A DNA stretch of 56,765 bases, taken from positions 1 to 56,765 of the forward strand of contig CAYFFO010000010.1 in assembly GCA_964342485.1 (NCBI GenBank). The letters are read 5' to 3'. Both the position numbers and the translations under genes were made by a program. This document shows, piece after piece, positions 8,798-17,082 of this stretch (the stretch's first letter is position 1; every line of letters begins with the position of its first letter). Source of the stretch: CAYFFO01 sp964342485 (GTDB taxonomy: Bacteria; Chloroflexota; Dehalococcoidia; Lucifugimonadales; CAJWER01). The notes beneath the pieces are model-generated. The model was given only the letters and a program-made list of their open reading frames with translations. It was not told where the DNA came from and did no database searches.

Positions 8798-9689
8798 TTG
8801 TGGGTTGCTCTCCGTAGTAAGACAGAAACACGTCTTCCAGACTAGGTTGATGTGAAATTATTTTAGTCACTTCAAAACATGCTGCTGTTTTAATGAGTTG
8901 ATCTGGGCTGCCTATCACAGTACAAAAAAGTATTGTATTATCCATATGAATAGATTTTAGTCTAGGAATTCCAGTGAATTTTTCTTTTGATACATTAGAG
9001 CCAAAATGAATTTCTAACTCCTGTATAGAACGGTCCTTAAGGTTATTAACCTGCTCTACTGTGATTAATTTTCCTTCTCTTATTATTCCGACTTGATCAC
9101 AAATACGTTCTACTTCTGGGAGAATATGTGATGAGACGAAAATTGTTCTACCATCTGATTTAACTTCATCGACCATTGTGTAAAATTCTTGTTGGAGTAA
9201 TGGGTCTAGACCACTTGAAGGCTCATCCATGATGATTAATTCAGGTTTATGCATGAACGCTTGTATAAGGCCAAGTTTTTGTCGATTGCCCCTAGACAAT
9301 TTCTTGATTTTCATCTCTAGGTTTACATCTAAGCGTTCAGCTAGCTTTATCACAAATTGCCAGTCTGATTGCTTTCTCATATTGCAGAAATATTTTAGTA
9401 GTTCGTTACCGGTCATCTGATCGTATAGAACTATGTCTCCAGGGAGATATCCTACCTTCTTTTTAATATCTACACTGTTTTCCCGACTGTCTAGCCCAAA
9501 AATCTTCGCTGTTCCTTTAGTTGGTCGTATGAAATCCATCAATAACTTTATTGTGGTTGTTTTACCTGCTCCATTTGGCCCGAGATATCCAAATACCTGA
9601 CCTTTTGGGATCTCTAAATCTATGTTTGAAATTGCTAAAATATCCCCATATGATTTAGAGAGATTCTTAGTTTCTATCACATTATACAA
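8787..9689 (-). CDS. ABC transporter ATP-binding protein (exporter type)
   Basis: This ATPase of about 300 residues powers the ABC-2 permease that follows it. Walker A is GPNGAGKTT (residues 37-45). The signature loop is LSRGNRQKLGLIQAF instead of LSGGQ, a known variation in this subfamily. Walker B is LIIMDEPSSGLDP and the switch His lies in IFVSSHILPEVE. I choose the TTG at 9689: GGAGA stands six bases upstream and the protein then opens YNVIETKNLSKSYGD as homologues do. A start at 9734 adds 15 residues with no ribosome site. Cargo is unknown; relatives export drugs, peptides or lipids. Confidence 0.88.
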   Translation of the reverse strand: MYNVIETKNLSKSYGDILAISNIDLEIPKGQVFGYLGPNGAGKTTTIKLLMDFIRPTKGTAKIFGLDSRENSVDIKKKVGYLPGDIVLYDQMTGNELLKYFCNMRKQSDWQFVIKLAERLDVNLEMKIKKLSRGNRQKLGLIQAFMHKPELIIMDEPSSGLDPLLQQEFYTMVDEVKSDGRTIFVSSHILPEVERICDQVGIIREGKLITVEQVNNLKDRSIQELEIHFGSNVSKEKFTGIPRLKSIHMDNTILFCTVIGSPDQLIKTAACFEVTKIISHQPSLEDVFLSYYGEQPTNVE

Positions 9690-9737
9690 AGTAATTCTCC
9701 ATGCAAAAATCTTTGAAATCTTGGTGATACGCAATTT

Positions 9738-9746
9738 AGTATATCA
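9738..9746 (-). promoter_or_regulatory. candidate extended -10 promoter for the ABC pair
   Basis: On the minus strand TGATATACT forms an extended -10 element about 50 bp upstream of the ATPase start. No good -35 is visible. The divergent aroE gene has its own TATAAT at 9768-9773, also without a clear -35. Confidence 0.4.
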
Positions 9747-9807
9747 ATTTACGTATTAGAAGTAGCATATAATATAGATTATTTCTTTTTATTCTAGTAA
9801 AAATAAT

Positions 9808-10665
9808 ATGAGCAAATTAATATCTCTATTCGGCTATCCTTTGAAACATTCGATATCTCCACAATTTCAACAGGCAGCGCTAGATTATTGTTCCATACAG
9901 GCGCGTTATGTCATCAAAGCTACTCCTGCTGATAAATTAGAAAAAGAGGTAGAAAACTTAAGAACTGGTAGCTATATCGGTGCTAATGTAACCATACCTT
10001 ACAAAGAGGTAATTTGCAGCATGGTAGATGTATTGGATTCCAATGCTAAGACAGTGGGAGCTGTCAACACGATAGTTAAAGAAGGTAGTAAACTCATTGG
10101 ATATAATACTGATGGGTATGGATTTGTGAGAAGTTTGGAAGAAAGAGCAGGGTTTAATTTGACTGGTAAATCAGTTTTAATGTTAGGGGCAGGGGGTGCA
10201 GCCCGGTCAGCTGCATTTGCAATGGCAAATAAAAACGTCGGATCACTTCTAATAGCTAACAGGACTCTTGATCGTGCTGAGTCATTAGCAAACGTAATTT
10301 TACCGAGAATAAGCAAAGTCGAAGCAATTTCATTAGAAAAAGCGAGAGAATTAAGTTTTGAAGCCGATTTAATAGTTAACGCTACTTCAATAGGTATGAA
10401 TTATAGCTTGACAGAAAATGATACTCCCTTAAAAAGTTACGAAATCAGTCCTAGTTCTTTGGTTTACGATATGGTTTACACCCCTCGGATGACTGCCCTA
10501 ATGTCTGTTGCAAAGAATTCTGGTGCAAAGGTCCTAGGAGGATTATGGATGCTGATTTATCAAGGAGCTTCTGCGTTCAATTTATGGACCAACAAAGAAG
10601 CTCCTATTGAAATTATGTATAAAGCTGGTTTGCAAGCCCTGGAATTTGATAATGCTCTTAAATAA
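9808..10665 (+). CDS. aroE: shikimate dehydrogenase
   Basis: Shikimate dehydrogenase reduces 3-dehydroshikimate to shikimate with NADPH. The protein has 285 residues, the usual size. Visible motifs are the substrate-binding GYPLKHSISPQFQ (residues 9-21), ANVTIPYKE with its catalytic Lys (about residue 67), GAVNTIV, YNTDGYGF, the nucleotide loop MLGAGGAARSAAFAM and the late GLWMLIYQGASAF. The ribosome site is weak (AAAAATA before ATG). The next gene, aroKB, starts inside its last codons with a 14-bp overlap, so three consecutive shikimate-pathway activities are translated together. Confidence 0.96.
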   Translation: MSKLISLFGYPLKHSISPQFQQAALDYCSIQARYVIKATPADKLEKEVENLRTGSYIGANVTIPYKEVICSMVDVLDSNAKTVGAVNTIVKEGSKLIGYNTDGYGFVRSLEERAGFNLTGKSVLMLGAGGAARSAAFAMANKNVGSLLIANRTLDRAESLANVILPRISKVEAISLEKARELSFEADLIVNATSIGMNYSLTENDTPLKSYEISPSSLVYDMVYTPRMTALMSVAKNSGAKVLGGLWMLIYQGASAFNLWTNKEAPIEIMYKAGLQALEFDNALK

Positions 10666-12325
10666 TAAGAATTTATTCATTACGGGATTTTCAGGTACAG
10701 GTAAAACAACCGTTGCCAGGCAAGTAGCGGATGCTCTTGGGTGGTTGTATGTAGACACTGATGATTTGATTGTTGAAATGTCTAAGATGAATATCGAAGA
10801 TATTTTTAAAGATCAAGGAGAAGATGGATTTCGTAAATATGAATACAATGTTCTAAGCCAAGTTATCCAGCGTGAAAATCAAGTTGTATCGACTGGTGGG
10901 GGAATAGTTGTAGATTCTAAAAACCGAAATCTTATGAAACAAAATGGAATTTTGGTTTGTTTGGAAGCTAGTCCCGAAACTATTCACTCCCGCTTGTCAG
11001 ATGAGGCAGAGGACTCTCATTTAAGTACTCTTAGACCTATGTTGAAAGGATCTAATGCCTTAAAAAACATTGAACAATTGAAAGCTACACGACAATCTAA
11101 TTATGTAGACGCAGACTGGATTATTCAGACGGATAATCTTTTGCCTTATGATGTTTCTACTGAAGTGTTGCGAGCATGGGGTATTTTATCGAAACGTTCA
11201 GGTACAAAAATAAATGCAGACAGCTCGAATTCTTCCATTGTTTTTACTAGTTCAGGTAATTACCCGGTATCAGTGGGCTGGGGGATTATTGACGAAATAG
11301 GGACTAGGCTCGGATTTGGTGATTTGCCGAAAGTGTGCTATCTGGTGACGGATGAAGGAGCACATTTACATGGAAGAAGAGTGCATGCCGCATTAGAGAT
11401 GTATGGTATTAAAACCCACATTTTTGTTATGCCTGCTGGGGAAGCACACAAAAATCATCACACGGTAAATAGGTTATATGATTGGCTTTCACTACAAAAG
11501 GCTGAAAGATCCCACATGATTATATCTGTTGGTGGTGGTGTAGTCGGTGATCTGGCAGGATTTGTTGCAGCTACTTATCTCAGAGGTATTCCATTTGTAC
11601 AGGTGCCTACCACTATGCTTGCTATGATGGATGCATCTGTTGGAGGTAAAACAGGGATTGATCTAATTTCAGGTAAAAATTTAGTTGGGGCTTTTCATCA
11701 ACCTAACTCCGTAATTGCTGATGTGTCAACTTTAAAAACTTTGCCTCCACGTGAATTAAAGTCTGGATGGGTGGAAGCAGTAAAACATGGTCTTATTTTG
11801 GACAAAAATCTTTTCTCTGATTTTGAGAAACACCTTAATGAGATAGATTCGCTGGAATCTGAGGTCATAATAGATTTAATTAGAAGAAGCTTGGATATAA
11901 AAGGTGATGTTGTTTCAAAAGATGAGAAAGAGACACTTGGTGTTAGGATACTGCTTAATTATGGTCACACTGTAGGGCATGCCATAGAGACTGTTACCGG
12001 ATATTCTAAATATCTTCATGGTGAAGCGGTCAGCTTAGGGATGATGGCAGCAGGACATATAGCTACGGAGCTTGGGATGTTACCTGTAAACCATCTAAAT
12101 AGACAAAAAGAAATCTTAATAAATCTAGGTTTACCAGTAATCATGGAGGAAATTAACCCAAGTGAAATTAAAGAAGCGATGACTTTGGATAAAAAGATTA
12201 AGAATGGAAACATTAGATGGGTATTGCTTGAAGGAATAGGTAATGCAGTAGTTAGACTAGATGTTCCAGGGAAATATGTTAACGAAGCTTTAAAATATAT
12301 TTCTCACTCAAGTGGGAATATATAA
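10652..12325 (+). CDS. aroKB: bifunctional shikimate kinase / 3-dehydroquinate synthase
   Basis: One 557-residue chain carries two shikimate-pathway enzymes. Residues 1-175 are shikimate kinase, with P-loop GFSGTGKTT (12-20), the DTDD substrate motif and a GGG loop (STGGGIVV). Residues about 190-557 are 3-dehydroquinate synthase, with GGGVVGDLAGFVAATYLRG, the VPTTMLAMMDASVGGKTGID segment that contacts NAD and zinc, KNLVGAFHQP, EAVKHGLI and YGHTVGHAIE with metal-binding His residues. I start at the ATG at 10652 because the upstream extension lies inside aroE and looks like shadow sequence. The two activities are not consecutive: DHQ synthase is step 2 and the kinase step 5. The fusion may serve co-regulation. 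Confidence 0.94.
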   Translation: MLLNNKNLFITGFSGTGKTTVARQVADALGWLYVDTDDLIVEMSKMNIEDIFKDQGEDGFRKYEYNVLSQVIQRENQVVSTGGGIVVDSKNRNLMKQNGILVCLEASPETIHSRLSDEAEDSHLSTLRPMLKGSNALKNIEQLKATRQSNYVDADWIIQTDNLLPYDVSTEVLRAWGILSKRSGTKINADSSNSSIVFTSSGNYPVSVGWGIIDEIGTRLGFGDLPKVCYLVTDEGAHLHGRRVHAALEMYGIKTHIFVMPAGEAHKNHHTVNRLYDWLSLQKAERSHMIISVGGGVVGDLAGFVAATYLRGIPFVQVPTTMLAMMDASVGGKTGIDLISGKNLVGAFHQPNSVIADVSTLKTLPPRELKSGWVEAVKHGLILDKNLFSDFEKHLNEIDSLESEVIIDLIRRSLDIKGDVVSKDEKETLGVRILLNYGHTVGHAIETVTGYSKYLHGEAVSLGMMAAGHIATELGMLPVNHLNRQKEILINLGLPVIMEEINPSEIKEAMTLDKKIKNGNIRWVLLEGIGNAVVRLDVPGKYVNEALKYISHSSGNI

Positions 12326-12332
12326 AGAACCG

Positions 12333-13151
12333 ATGGATTGGTTATATTTTCTAATACTTGGTATTGCAACTGGCATATATGGTGTAATGGTAGGTACTGG
12401 TGGCGGCATTATATTAGTTCCCACTTTGTTAATACTGTTTAATTTTGAACCAGCTATGGCGGCTGGAACATCAATGTTTCTTGTAGCGGTAAATAGTTTT
12501 TCTGGTTCGATTTTCTATATAAGAGAAAATCTTGTTGACAGACGAAGTGGAATCATGTTTGCAATAGCAGCTATCCCCGGATCTCTAATCGCACCTTTTG
12601 CTTTGAAAGGAGTATCCCCAGAGTTATTCCGATTACTGTTTGGTATATTATTGATATTACTGTCGACATATTTGATATATAGGACTTTCATAACAAGGCA
12701 AATTTCATCCGAGGTTAGCAATAAGATAAAATTTGGACTACGTCAGTACAGATGGGTTTCTGGAAAAGAAATTTATAGTTATAAATATAATGAAATATTA
12801 GCTGCAATATTCAATTTTTGTTTGGGTTTTCTCTCAGCATTTTTTGGTACAGGGGGAGGATTCCTACGTACTCCCGTGCTAGTAACGTTTTTCGGATTTC
12901 CTTTACGAGTAGCGGTTGCAACTTCAATTTTCGCTTTATCAATCTATTCAACTACTGGTGCAGCGGTTCATACTGTATTGGGTCATACTGACTGGTTTCC
13001 TACTGTATTAGCAGTTTCCCCAGGCTTGCTGTTTGGAAGTCGAGTTGGGGTTTGGTTTTCATCCAAAGTGTCTAGTAAAGGGATAGTGGTTATGTTGTCA
13101 ATTTTGTTAATAGTGATGGGTTTTAGACTGGTTTTACAAGCATTTTTATAG
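12333..13151 (+). CDS. sulfite exporter TauE/SafE family membrane protein
   Basis: This 272-residue integral membrane protein matches the TauE/SafE family (PF01925), anion permeases proposed to move sulfite, sulfoacetate or other organosulfur anions. About eight hydrophobic helices are visible in two halves. Each half carries the family glycine motif: GVMVGTGGGIILVPTLL (first helix) and SAFFGTGGGFLRTPVLV (fifth). A charged cytoplasmic loop lies between the halves (about residues 117-150). I choose the ATG at 12333, eight bases after aroKB; a GTG at 12312 overlaps aroKB and has no ribosome site. Substrate cannot be assigned from sequence. Confidence 0.85.
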   Translation: MDWLYFLILGIATGIYGVMVGTGGGIILVPTLLILFNFEPAMAAGTSMFLVAVNSFSGSIFYIRENLVDRRSGIMFAIAAIPGSLIAPFALKGVSPELFRLLFGILLILLSTYLIYRTFITRQISSEVSNKIKFGLRQYRWVSGKEIYSYKYNEILAAIFNFCLGFLSAFFGTGGGFLRTPVLVTFFGFPLRVAVATSIFALSIYSTTGAAVHTVLGHTDWFPTVLAVSPGLLFGSRVGVWFSSKVSSKGIVVMLSILLIVMGFRLVLQAFL

Positions 13152-13255
13152 GTATGTGAGAGGGGCGTTTACGAGTATAGGTATTTTATACCAATGGGTA
13201 ACCGATTCTTAAGTTATATTTTTCATATTTTGATTAGGATTGATTATGTTTTTGG

Positions 13256-14440
13256 ATGCTTATGATGCAAAGCAGTGATTCGCAGTTGTTTTCTATCGAA
13301 ATAATTGATGGTTTTGCTAGGGCTGGTTTTTTGAAAACTTCTCATGGAAGTGTTCCTACACCAGCTTTTATGCCTGTTGCTACACTTGCTTCAGTTAAAG
13401 CTCTGGATCCTTCAGACCTACTGTCTTTGGGTACAGATATTATTCTTGCTAATACATACCATCTTTATTTGCGACCAGGTGTGGATTTAATTAAGGATCA
13501 TGGTGGCCTTCACGAGTTTATGTCTTGGCCTAAATCGATCTTGACAGATTCTGGGGGATTTCAGGGCTTCAGTCTTAAACACTTACGTAAATTGAGTGAA
13601 GACGGATTAGAATTTAAATCCCACCTTGATGGCAGTTTTCATAATTTCACACCTGAAGCCGCCGTTCAATATCAGCGTGGAATAGGTGCAGACATAATAA
13701 TGCCTTTAGATGTATGTGAGTCAGCCGATTCAAGTAAACAAGAAATTGAAGATTCAGTAGAGAGAACCTTCCGTTGGTTAGAGAGGTCATTGACAGTAGA
13801 TATTTCGAAAGAGCAGTTTCTGTTTGGCATAGTTCAAGGAGGAATGCACCGGGATTTAAGGCAAGTCTCAGCAGAAAAAACAACATCACTTGATTTTCCA
13901 GGTTATTCAATTGGCGGTCTTAGTGTAGGGGAAGATAAATTAGATATGTACGATATAACTTCTTACACGACTTCTTTGTTACCTGAGGGTAAACCTAGGT
14001 ATTTGATGGGTGTAGGGTCTCCTGAAGATTTAGTAGAATCTGTAGCACGAGGAGTCGATATGTTTGACTGTGTTTTGCCAACAAGGATAGCCAGAAATGG
14101 TGCTTTATTTACTTCTTTGGGTCGGATCAATATAGTTTCATCTAAGTTTAGAGATAGAAAAGATCCAATAGAAATCGGGTGTGACTGCTATACATGTCTG
14201 AATTTTTCCTGTGCTTATCTGAGTCATTTGTTTAAAACAAGAGAACTTCTCGGATATCGTTTGGCAACAATACATAACCTCAGGTTTATTATGCGCTTAA
14301 TGAGTGATATGAGGCACGCTATTGTTGAAGGAAGATTCCAGTCATTCCGAAGTTCATTCAATGATAAATTTGTAGCCCCTAATTCGTTGGTTAGACATGA
14401 GCAGAAAAAGAAGTGGCTGAAGTCTCTGAAACCTAGTTAA
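13256..14440 (+). CDS. tgt: tRNA-guanine transglycosylase
   Basis: Tgt swaps guanine for the queuosine precursor preQ1 at the wobble base of GUN-anticodon tRNAs. The protein has about 394 residues. It shows LANTYHLYLRPG, DSGGFQGFSL with the catalytic-region Asp, the recognition motif GIVQGGM, GGLSVGE, the nucleophile-containing DCVLPTRIARNGALFTS and a zinc site CDCYTCLNFSCAYLSH. Homologues usually have GFQVFSL; Gly replaces Val here. The start is uncertain: ATGs at 13256, 13262 and 13265 are in frame, and the weak GGA at 13254-13256 fits 13262 best. The upstream gap holds a short palindrome (GGTATTTTATACC, 13180-13192). Confidence 0.95.
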   Translation: MLMMQSSDSQLFSIEIIDGFARAGFLKTSHGSVPTPAFMPVATLASVKALDPSDLLSLGTDIILANTYHLYLRPGVDLIKDHGGLHEFMSWPKSILTDSGGFQGFSLKHLRKLSEDGLEFKSHLDGSFHNFTPEAAVQYQRGIGADIIMPLDVCESADSSKQEIEDSVERTFRWLERSLTVDISKEQFLFGIVQGGMHRDLRQVSAEKTTSLDFPGYSIGGLSVGEDKLDMYDITSYTTSLLPEGKPRYLMGVGSPEDLVESVARGVDMFDCVLPTRIARNGALFTSLGRINIVSSKFRDRKDPIEIGCDCYTCLNFSCAYLSHLFKTRELLGYRLATIHNLRFIMRLMSDMRHAIVEGRFQSFRSSFNDKFVAPNSLVRHEQKKKWLKSLKPS

Positions 14441-14474
14441 ATAAGCGAACATATTGGTAGAGGAGCCGCCATTA

Positions 14475-15395
14475 TTATCTTGCGGCCTTGTCAGCTATCA
14501 GAAGGCATGCAGTAATGAAATCATTTGCTGGAGTAGGTATTCCTACTTCCTTCCCAATTCTTGATACGGCACCGTTTAAAACATCAATCTCTAATTGGTT
14601 ACCTTGTTTCAAGTCTGTAAACATAGATGAAACCGGTTTTCCTGATACATTTCGGAACTTTTGTAGGATTTGAGTGATAATAGTTTTGTTTAGATTGGCA
14701 CCTTTTTTGCGACCTACATCATAAGCTTCAGTTAATACTGAAATTGTCATTTTTTCAGCCTCTGGGGTTTCTAGTATTTCAGGGAAGAAGGTTCTTGTTG
14801 CACATATCATGCCACTCCATCCACATATATATATAAGTTTTTCCCACAAAGCCGATATTACATTCTCAGATAATTCAATAGGGATATTGGCTTTTGAAAA
14901 AATATCTAATATATCCAGTGCTTTTGGGGTAATATTTTTGTCTTGAGTACCAAATACGATGTTTGGAGAGTCGCCAGTTTCCTCTATTATGCCTGGTTTC
15001 TTTTTAGTTCCATCTATATAAGTAGCTCCCAGCATAACTCTGGATTGTCCAAAATGTTTGTTTAATATGTCCGCACTTCCAATACCATTTTGTAGTGTAA
15101 GTATCGTGGTTTCAGGTCCAACACTAGGTGATATGAGATTAATTGCACCTAAATTATCATAGCTTTTTACACAAAATAAGATCAATTCTGCCGTGTTCGC
15201 TTTGCTTGGCTTGGCTGTCACTTTGGGATATGTAGTAAATGTGCCTGCATGATTACTTTTAATTTGTAATCCATTTGACTTGATTGCTTTGGCATGTTCA
15301 CCACGGGCCACTATTGTTATGTCATGATCATGTTTGTTTAAAACGCCAGAGTAGAAACCGCCTACACCACCTGCGCCCATTACTAAAACTTTCAT
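14475..15395 (-). CDS. panE: 2-dehydropantoate 2-reductase family protein
   Basis: This 306-residue protein matches the ketopantoate reductase family (ApbA/PanE), which reduces 2-dehydropantoate to pantoate with NADPH on the way to coenzyme A. The N-terminal dinucleotide loop MGAGGVGGFYSGVL, the NADPH-phosphate contact VARGEH, FCVKSYD and LQNGIGS are typical, as is the catalytic-lysine region ENVISALWEKLIYICGWS. The C-terminal domain has PVSSMFTDLKQGNQLEIDVL, the usual substrate-site motif. Many bacteria hold several paralogues of this family, so the physiological substrate is not certain. It converges on tgt and diverges from the peroxiredoxin gene. Confidence 0.8.
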   Translation of the reverse strand: MKVLVMGAGGVGGFYSGVLNKHDHDITIVARGEHAKAIKSNGLQIKSNHAGTFTTYPKVTAKPSKANTAELILFCVKSYDNLGAINLISPSVGPETTILTLQNGIGSADILNKHFGQSRVMLGATYIDGTKKKPGIIEETGDSPNIVFGTQDKNITPKALDILDIFSKANIPIELSENVISALWEKLIYICGWSGMICATRTFFPEILETPEAEKMTISVLTEAYDVGRKKGANLNKTIITQILQKFRNVSGKPVSSMFTDLKQGNQLEIDVLNGAVSRIGKEVGIPTPANDFITACLLIADKAAR

Positions 15396-15551
15396 ATCTT
15401 GTGCCTTTTTGAACTAGTTATATGAGTCTTATTTGAATTATACAAGTATTGGTCCATTATTGATTCTATGTACGTATGTTTTGGAATCCAATTTATTGTT
15501 TTTACGATTGAATTTATTGTAGTGATCTAAAGTATATTGATTAGGCTGGGA

Positions 15552-15560
15552 TGTTATAAT
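15552..15560 (+). promoter_or_regulatory. extended -10 promoter for the peroxiredoxin gene
   Basis: TGTTATAAT is a perfect extended -10 (TGN plus TATAAT at 15555-15560). It needs no strong -35, and none is seen at 17 bp. Start of transcription would be near 15567, about 22 nt before the ATG. GAGGG at 15578-15582 is the ribosome binding site. Confidence 0.6.
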
Positions 15561-15588
15561 TTTATAACTCTTGATTTGAGGGATATTA

Positions 15589-16104
15589 ATGATAAAAGTG
15601 GGTTCTGTTGCTCCAAATTTCAACTTGATGGATCATAACCGAAGATTGGTTTCATTAGAAAGTTTTTTGGGAACCAAGAACGTAATTCTTTCTTTTTTTG
15701 TTTTTGCTTTTACCGATAATTGAACAAGTCAGATCTCTGAATTTCGAGAGTACAAATCGAAATTTACTAAGAGAAACACCCAGGTTCTGGGTATAAGTTG
15801 CGATCCTAGGCCTGCATTAGCAGCATATAATCTTTCTCTGGGTCCATTTTCTGGATACCCAGTCAAATTACTAAGCGATTTTTACCCACATGGAAGTGTG
15901 ACCAAATCATATGGTCTTTTCAATGAAGAGAGCGGGACTTCTTTCAGGGCCATTGTTATTGTAGGTAAAGATGGCAAGGTTAAGTTCGCTTCGAAATACA
16001 CTAGTGTAAGAGGATCAGGGCCTACCGGTCAGGGCGTGACAGACTCAGACTTAAGCGTTTCTGAGATATTGGAATTCATCGATAATATTGATAAAACAAA
16101 CTAG
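15589..16104 (+). CDS. peroxiredoxin, candidate selenoprotein (in-frame TGA read as Sec45)
   Basis: Read through one TGA, this frame gives a complete 171-residue AhpC/TSA-type peroxiredoxin. It starts at an ATG six bases after GAGGG: VGSVAPNFNLMDHNRRLVSL, then VILSFFVFAFTDN, the TGA at codon 45 (15721-15723), then TSQISEFREYKSKF, GISCDPRPALAAYN, LLSDFYPHGSVTKSYGLFNE and FRAIVIVGKDGKV. Peroxiredoxins have the catalytic Cys two residues after the FxFT block (as in AFTGVCTKEL), exactly where the TGA falls. Conserved sequence runs in the same frame on both sides with no frameshift. The best reading is selenocysteine in place of the peroxidatic Cys; a nonsense mutation is the alternative. Annotation pipelines would call only a fragment from an internal start near 15898. 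No resolving Cys is seen at the BCP position; Cys71 is the only other Cys. Confidence 0.75.
15735..15750 (+). promoter_or_regulatory. candidate bacterial SECIS hairpin
   Basis: Just after the TGA the mRNA can form CTCT / AGAG with loop GAATTTCG. The loop begins with G, 16 nt after the TGA. This meets the general bacterial SECIS description (hairpin shortly downstream, G among the first two loop bases). The stem is only 4 bp, and a competing hairpin (TCAG, ATCT, CTGA at 15729-15740) exists, so support is modest. Confidence 0.4.
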
Positions 16105-16121
16105 GATTAGCGTAGATTAGT

Positions 16122-17059
16122 ATGTCAAAACGGCAGTTTAATGAAGGCGATAATTGTTTATTGATTGATAGAAAAGGCCGTAAATATTTGATTGAATTAA
16201 TTAAAAATGGTCTTTTTAGTACTCACCTTGGAGACATCCAGCATAACGACTTGATTGGCCAAATAATTGGTATTAAATTTAGAACATCGAAGGGTCATTT
16301 CTTGATTGGAATTACTCCCACTTTAGGCGATTTTACTCGATTTATGCCGAGAATAGCTACAGTTATATATCCTAAAGACCTGGGGGCNNNNNNNNNNNNN
16401 NNNNNNNNNNNNNNNNNNNNNNNNNNNNNNNNNNNNNNNNNNNNNNNNNNNNNNNNNNNNNNNNNNNNNNNNNNNNNNNNNNNNNNNTTACTCGATTTAT
16501 GCCGAGAATAGCTACAGTTATATATCCTAAAGACCTGGGGGCGATATTAATACTGGGTGATATATACCCGGGACTCAAAGTGTTGGAAGCAGGGTCGGGA
16601 TCTGGATCTGTTACAGTGCTACTTTCTAGAGCAGTTGGAGATGCCGGTAAGGTAATTTCATACGATATAAGGCAGGACATGATTGATATAGCAAAAAAAA
16701 ATGTTTTATCAATATTGCCTTCCTGTTCAAACTTGATTTTTCGACTAAATGATATCTATGACGGAATTTTGGAACAAGATCTTGACAGGATTGTATTGGA
16801 TTTGCCTGAGCCCTGGAAAGTGGTGCCACATGCCGGCGATGCTTTATTGCCAGGTGGAATCATCATATGTTTTGTCCCGACTGTTTTGCAGTTTCATGAA
16901 TTAACTAAAGTACTTTCTGATGATGGAAGATTTGAACTTATAGATACTGTTGAAGTTCTTGTAAGATCATGGGCTGTTGGTGATAGAAGTGTGCGCCCAG
17001 ATCAGAGAATGGTATCTCATACGGGTTTTATTACCACAGCCAGAAGATGTGGTCCTTAA
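16122..17059 (+). CDS. trmI: tRNA (adenine-58-N1)-methyltransferase, split by artificial N-run
   Basis: This is a TrmI-type enzyme that methylates N1 of A58 in the tRNA T-loop. The N-terminal small domain begins MSKRQFNEGDNCLLIDRKG. The Rossmann domain has motif I LEAGSGSGSVTVLLSRAVG, the acidic YDIRQDM that binds SAM ribose, and the family signature DLPEPW with the catalytic Asp. The frame is broken only by the N-run at 16388-16487. The 55 nt before it (16333-16387) and after it (16488-16542) are identical, so collapsing one copy and the N joins PKDLGA to ILILGDIYPG in frame. The repaired protein is about 260 residues, the normal size. The gene is 17 bp after the peroxiredoxin stop. Confidence 0.88.
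16388..16487. other. false assembly gap (contig overlap not merged)
   Basis: One hundred N flanked by exact 55-nt copies (16333-16387 and 16488-16542). The equal length at this and the 30873 gap fits a de Bruijn graph k-mer of 55. No DNA is likely missing; true sequence is 155 nt shorter. Confidence 0.9.
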
Positions 17060-17082
17060 AAATAGCACAATAAAATCCTAGC

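Noticed and set aside
15898..16104. Separate 68-residue gene starting at an internal codon of the peroxiredoxin
   Set aside because: It is the C-terminal part of the peroxiredoxin in the same frame after the TGA; no ribosome site stands before it.
16333..16542. Tandem 55-bp repeat
   Set aside because: The copies are contig ends around N; the same length recurs at 30818-31027, and joining them restores genes.
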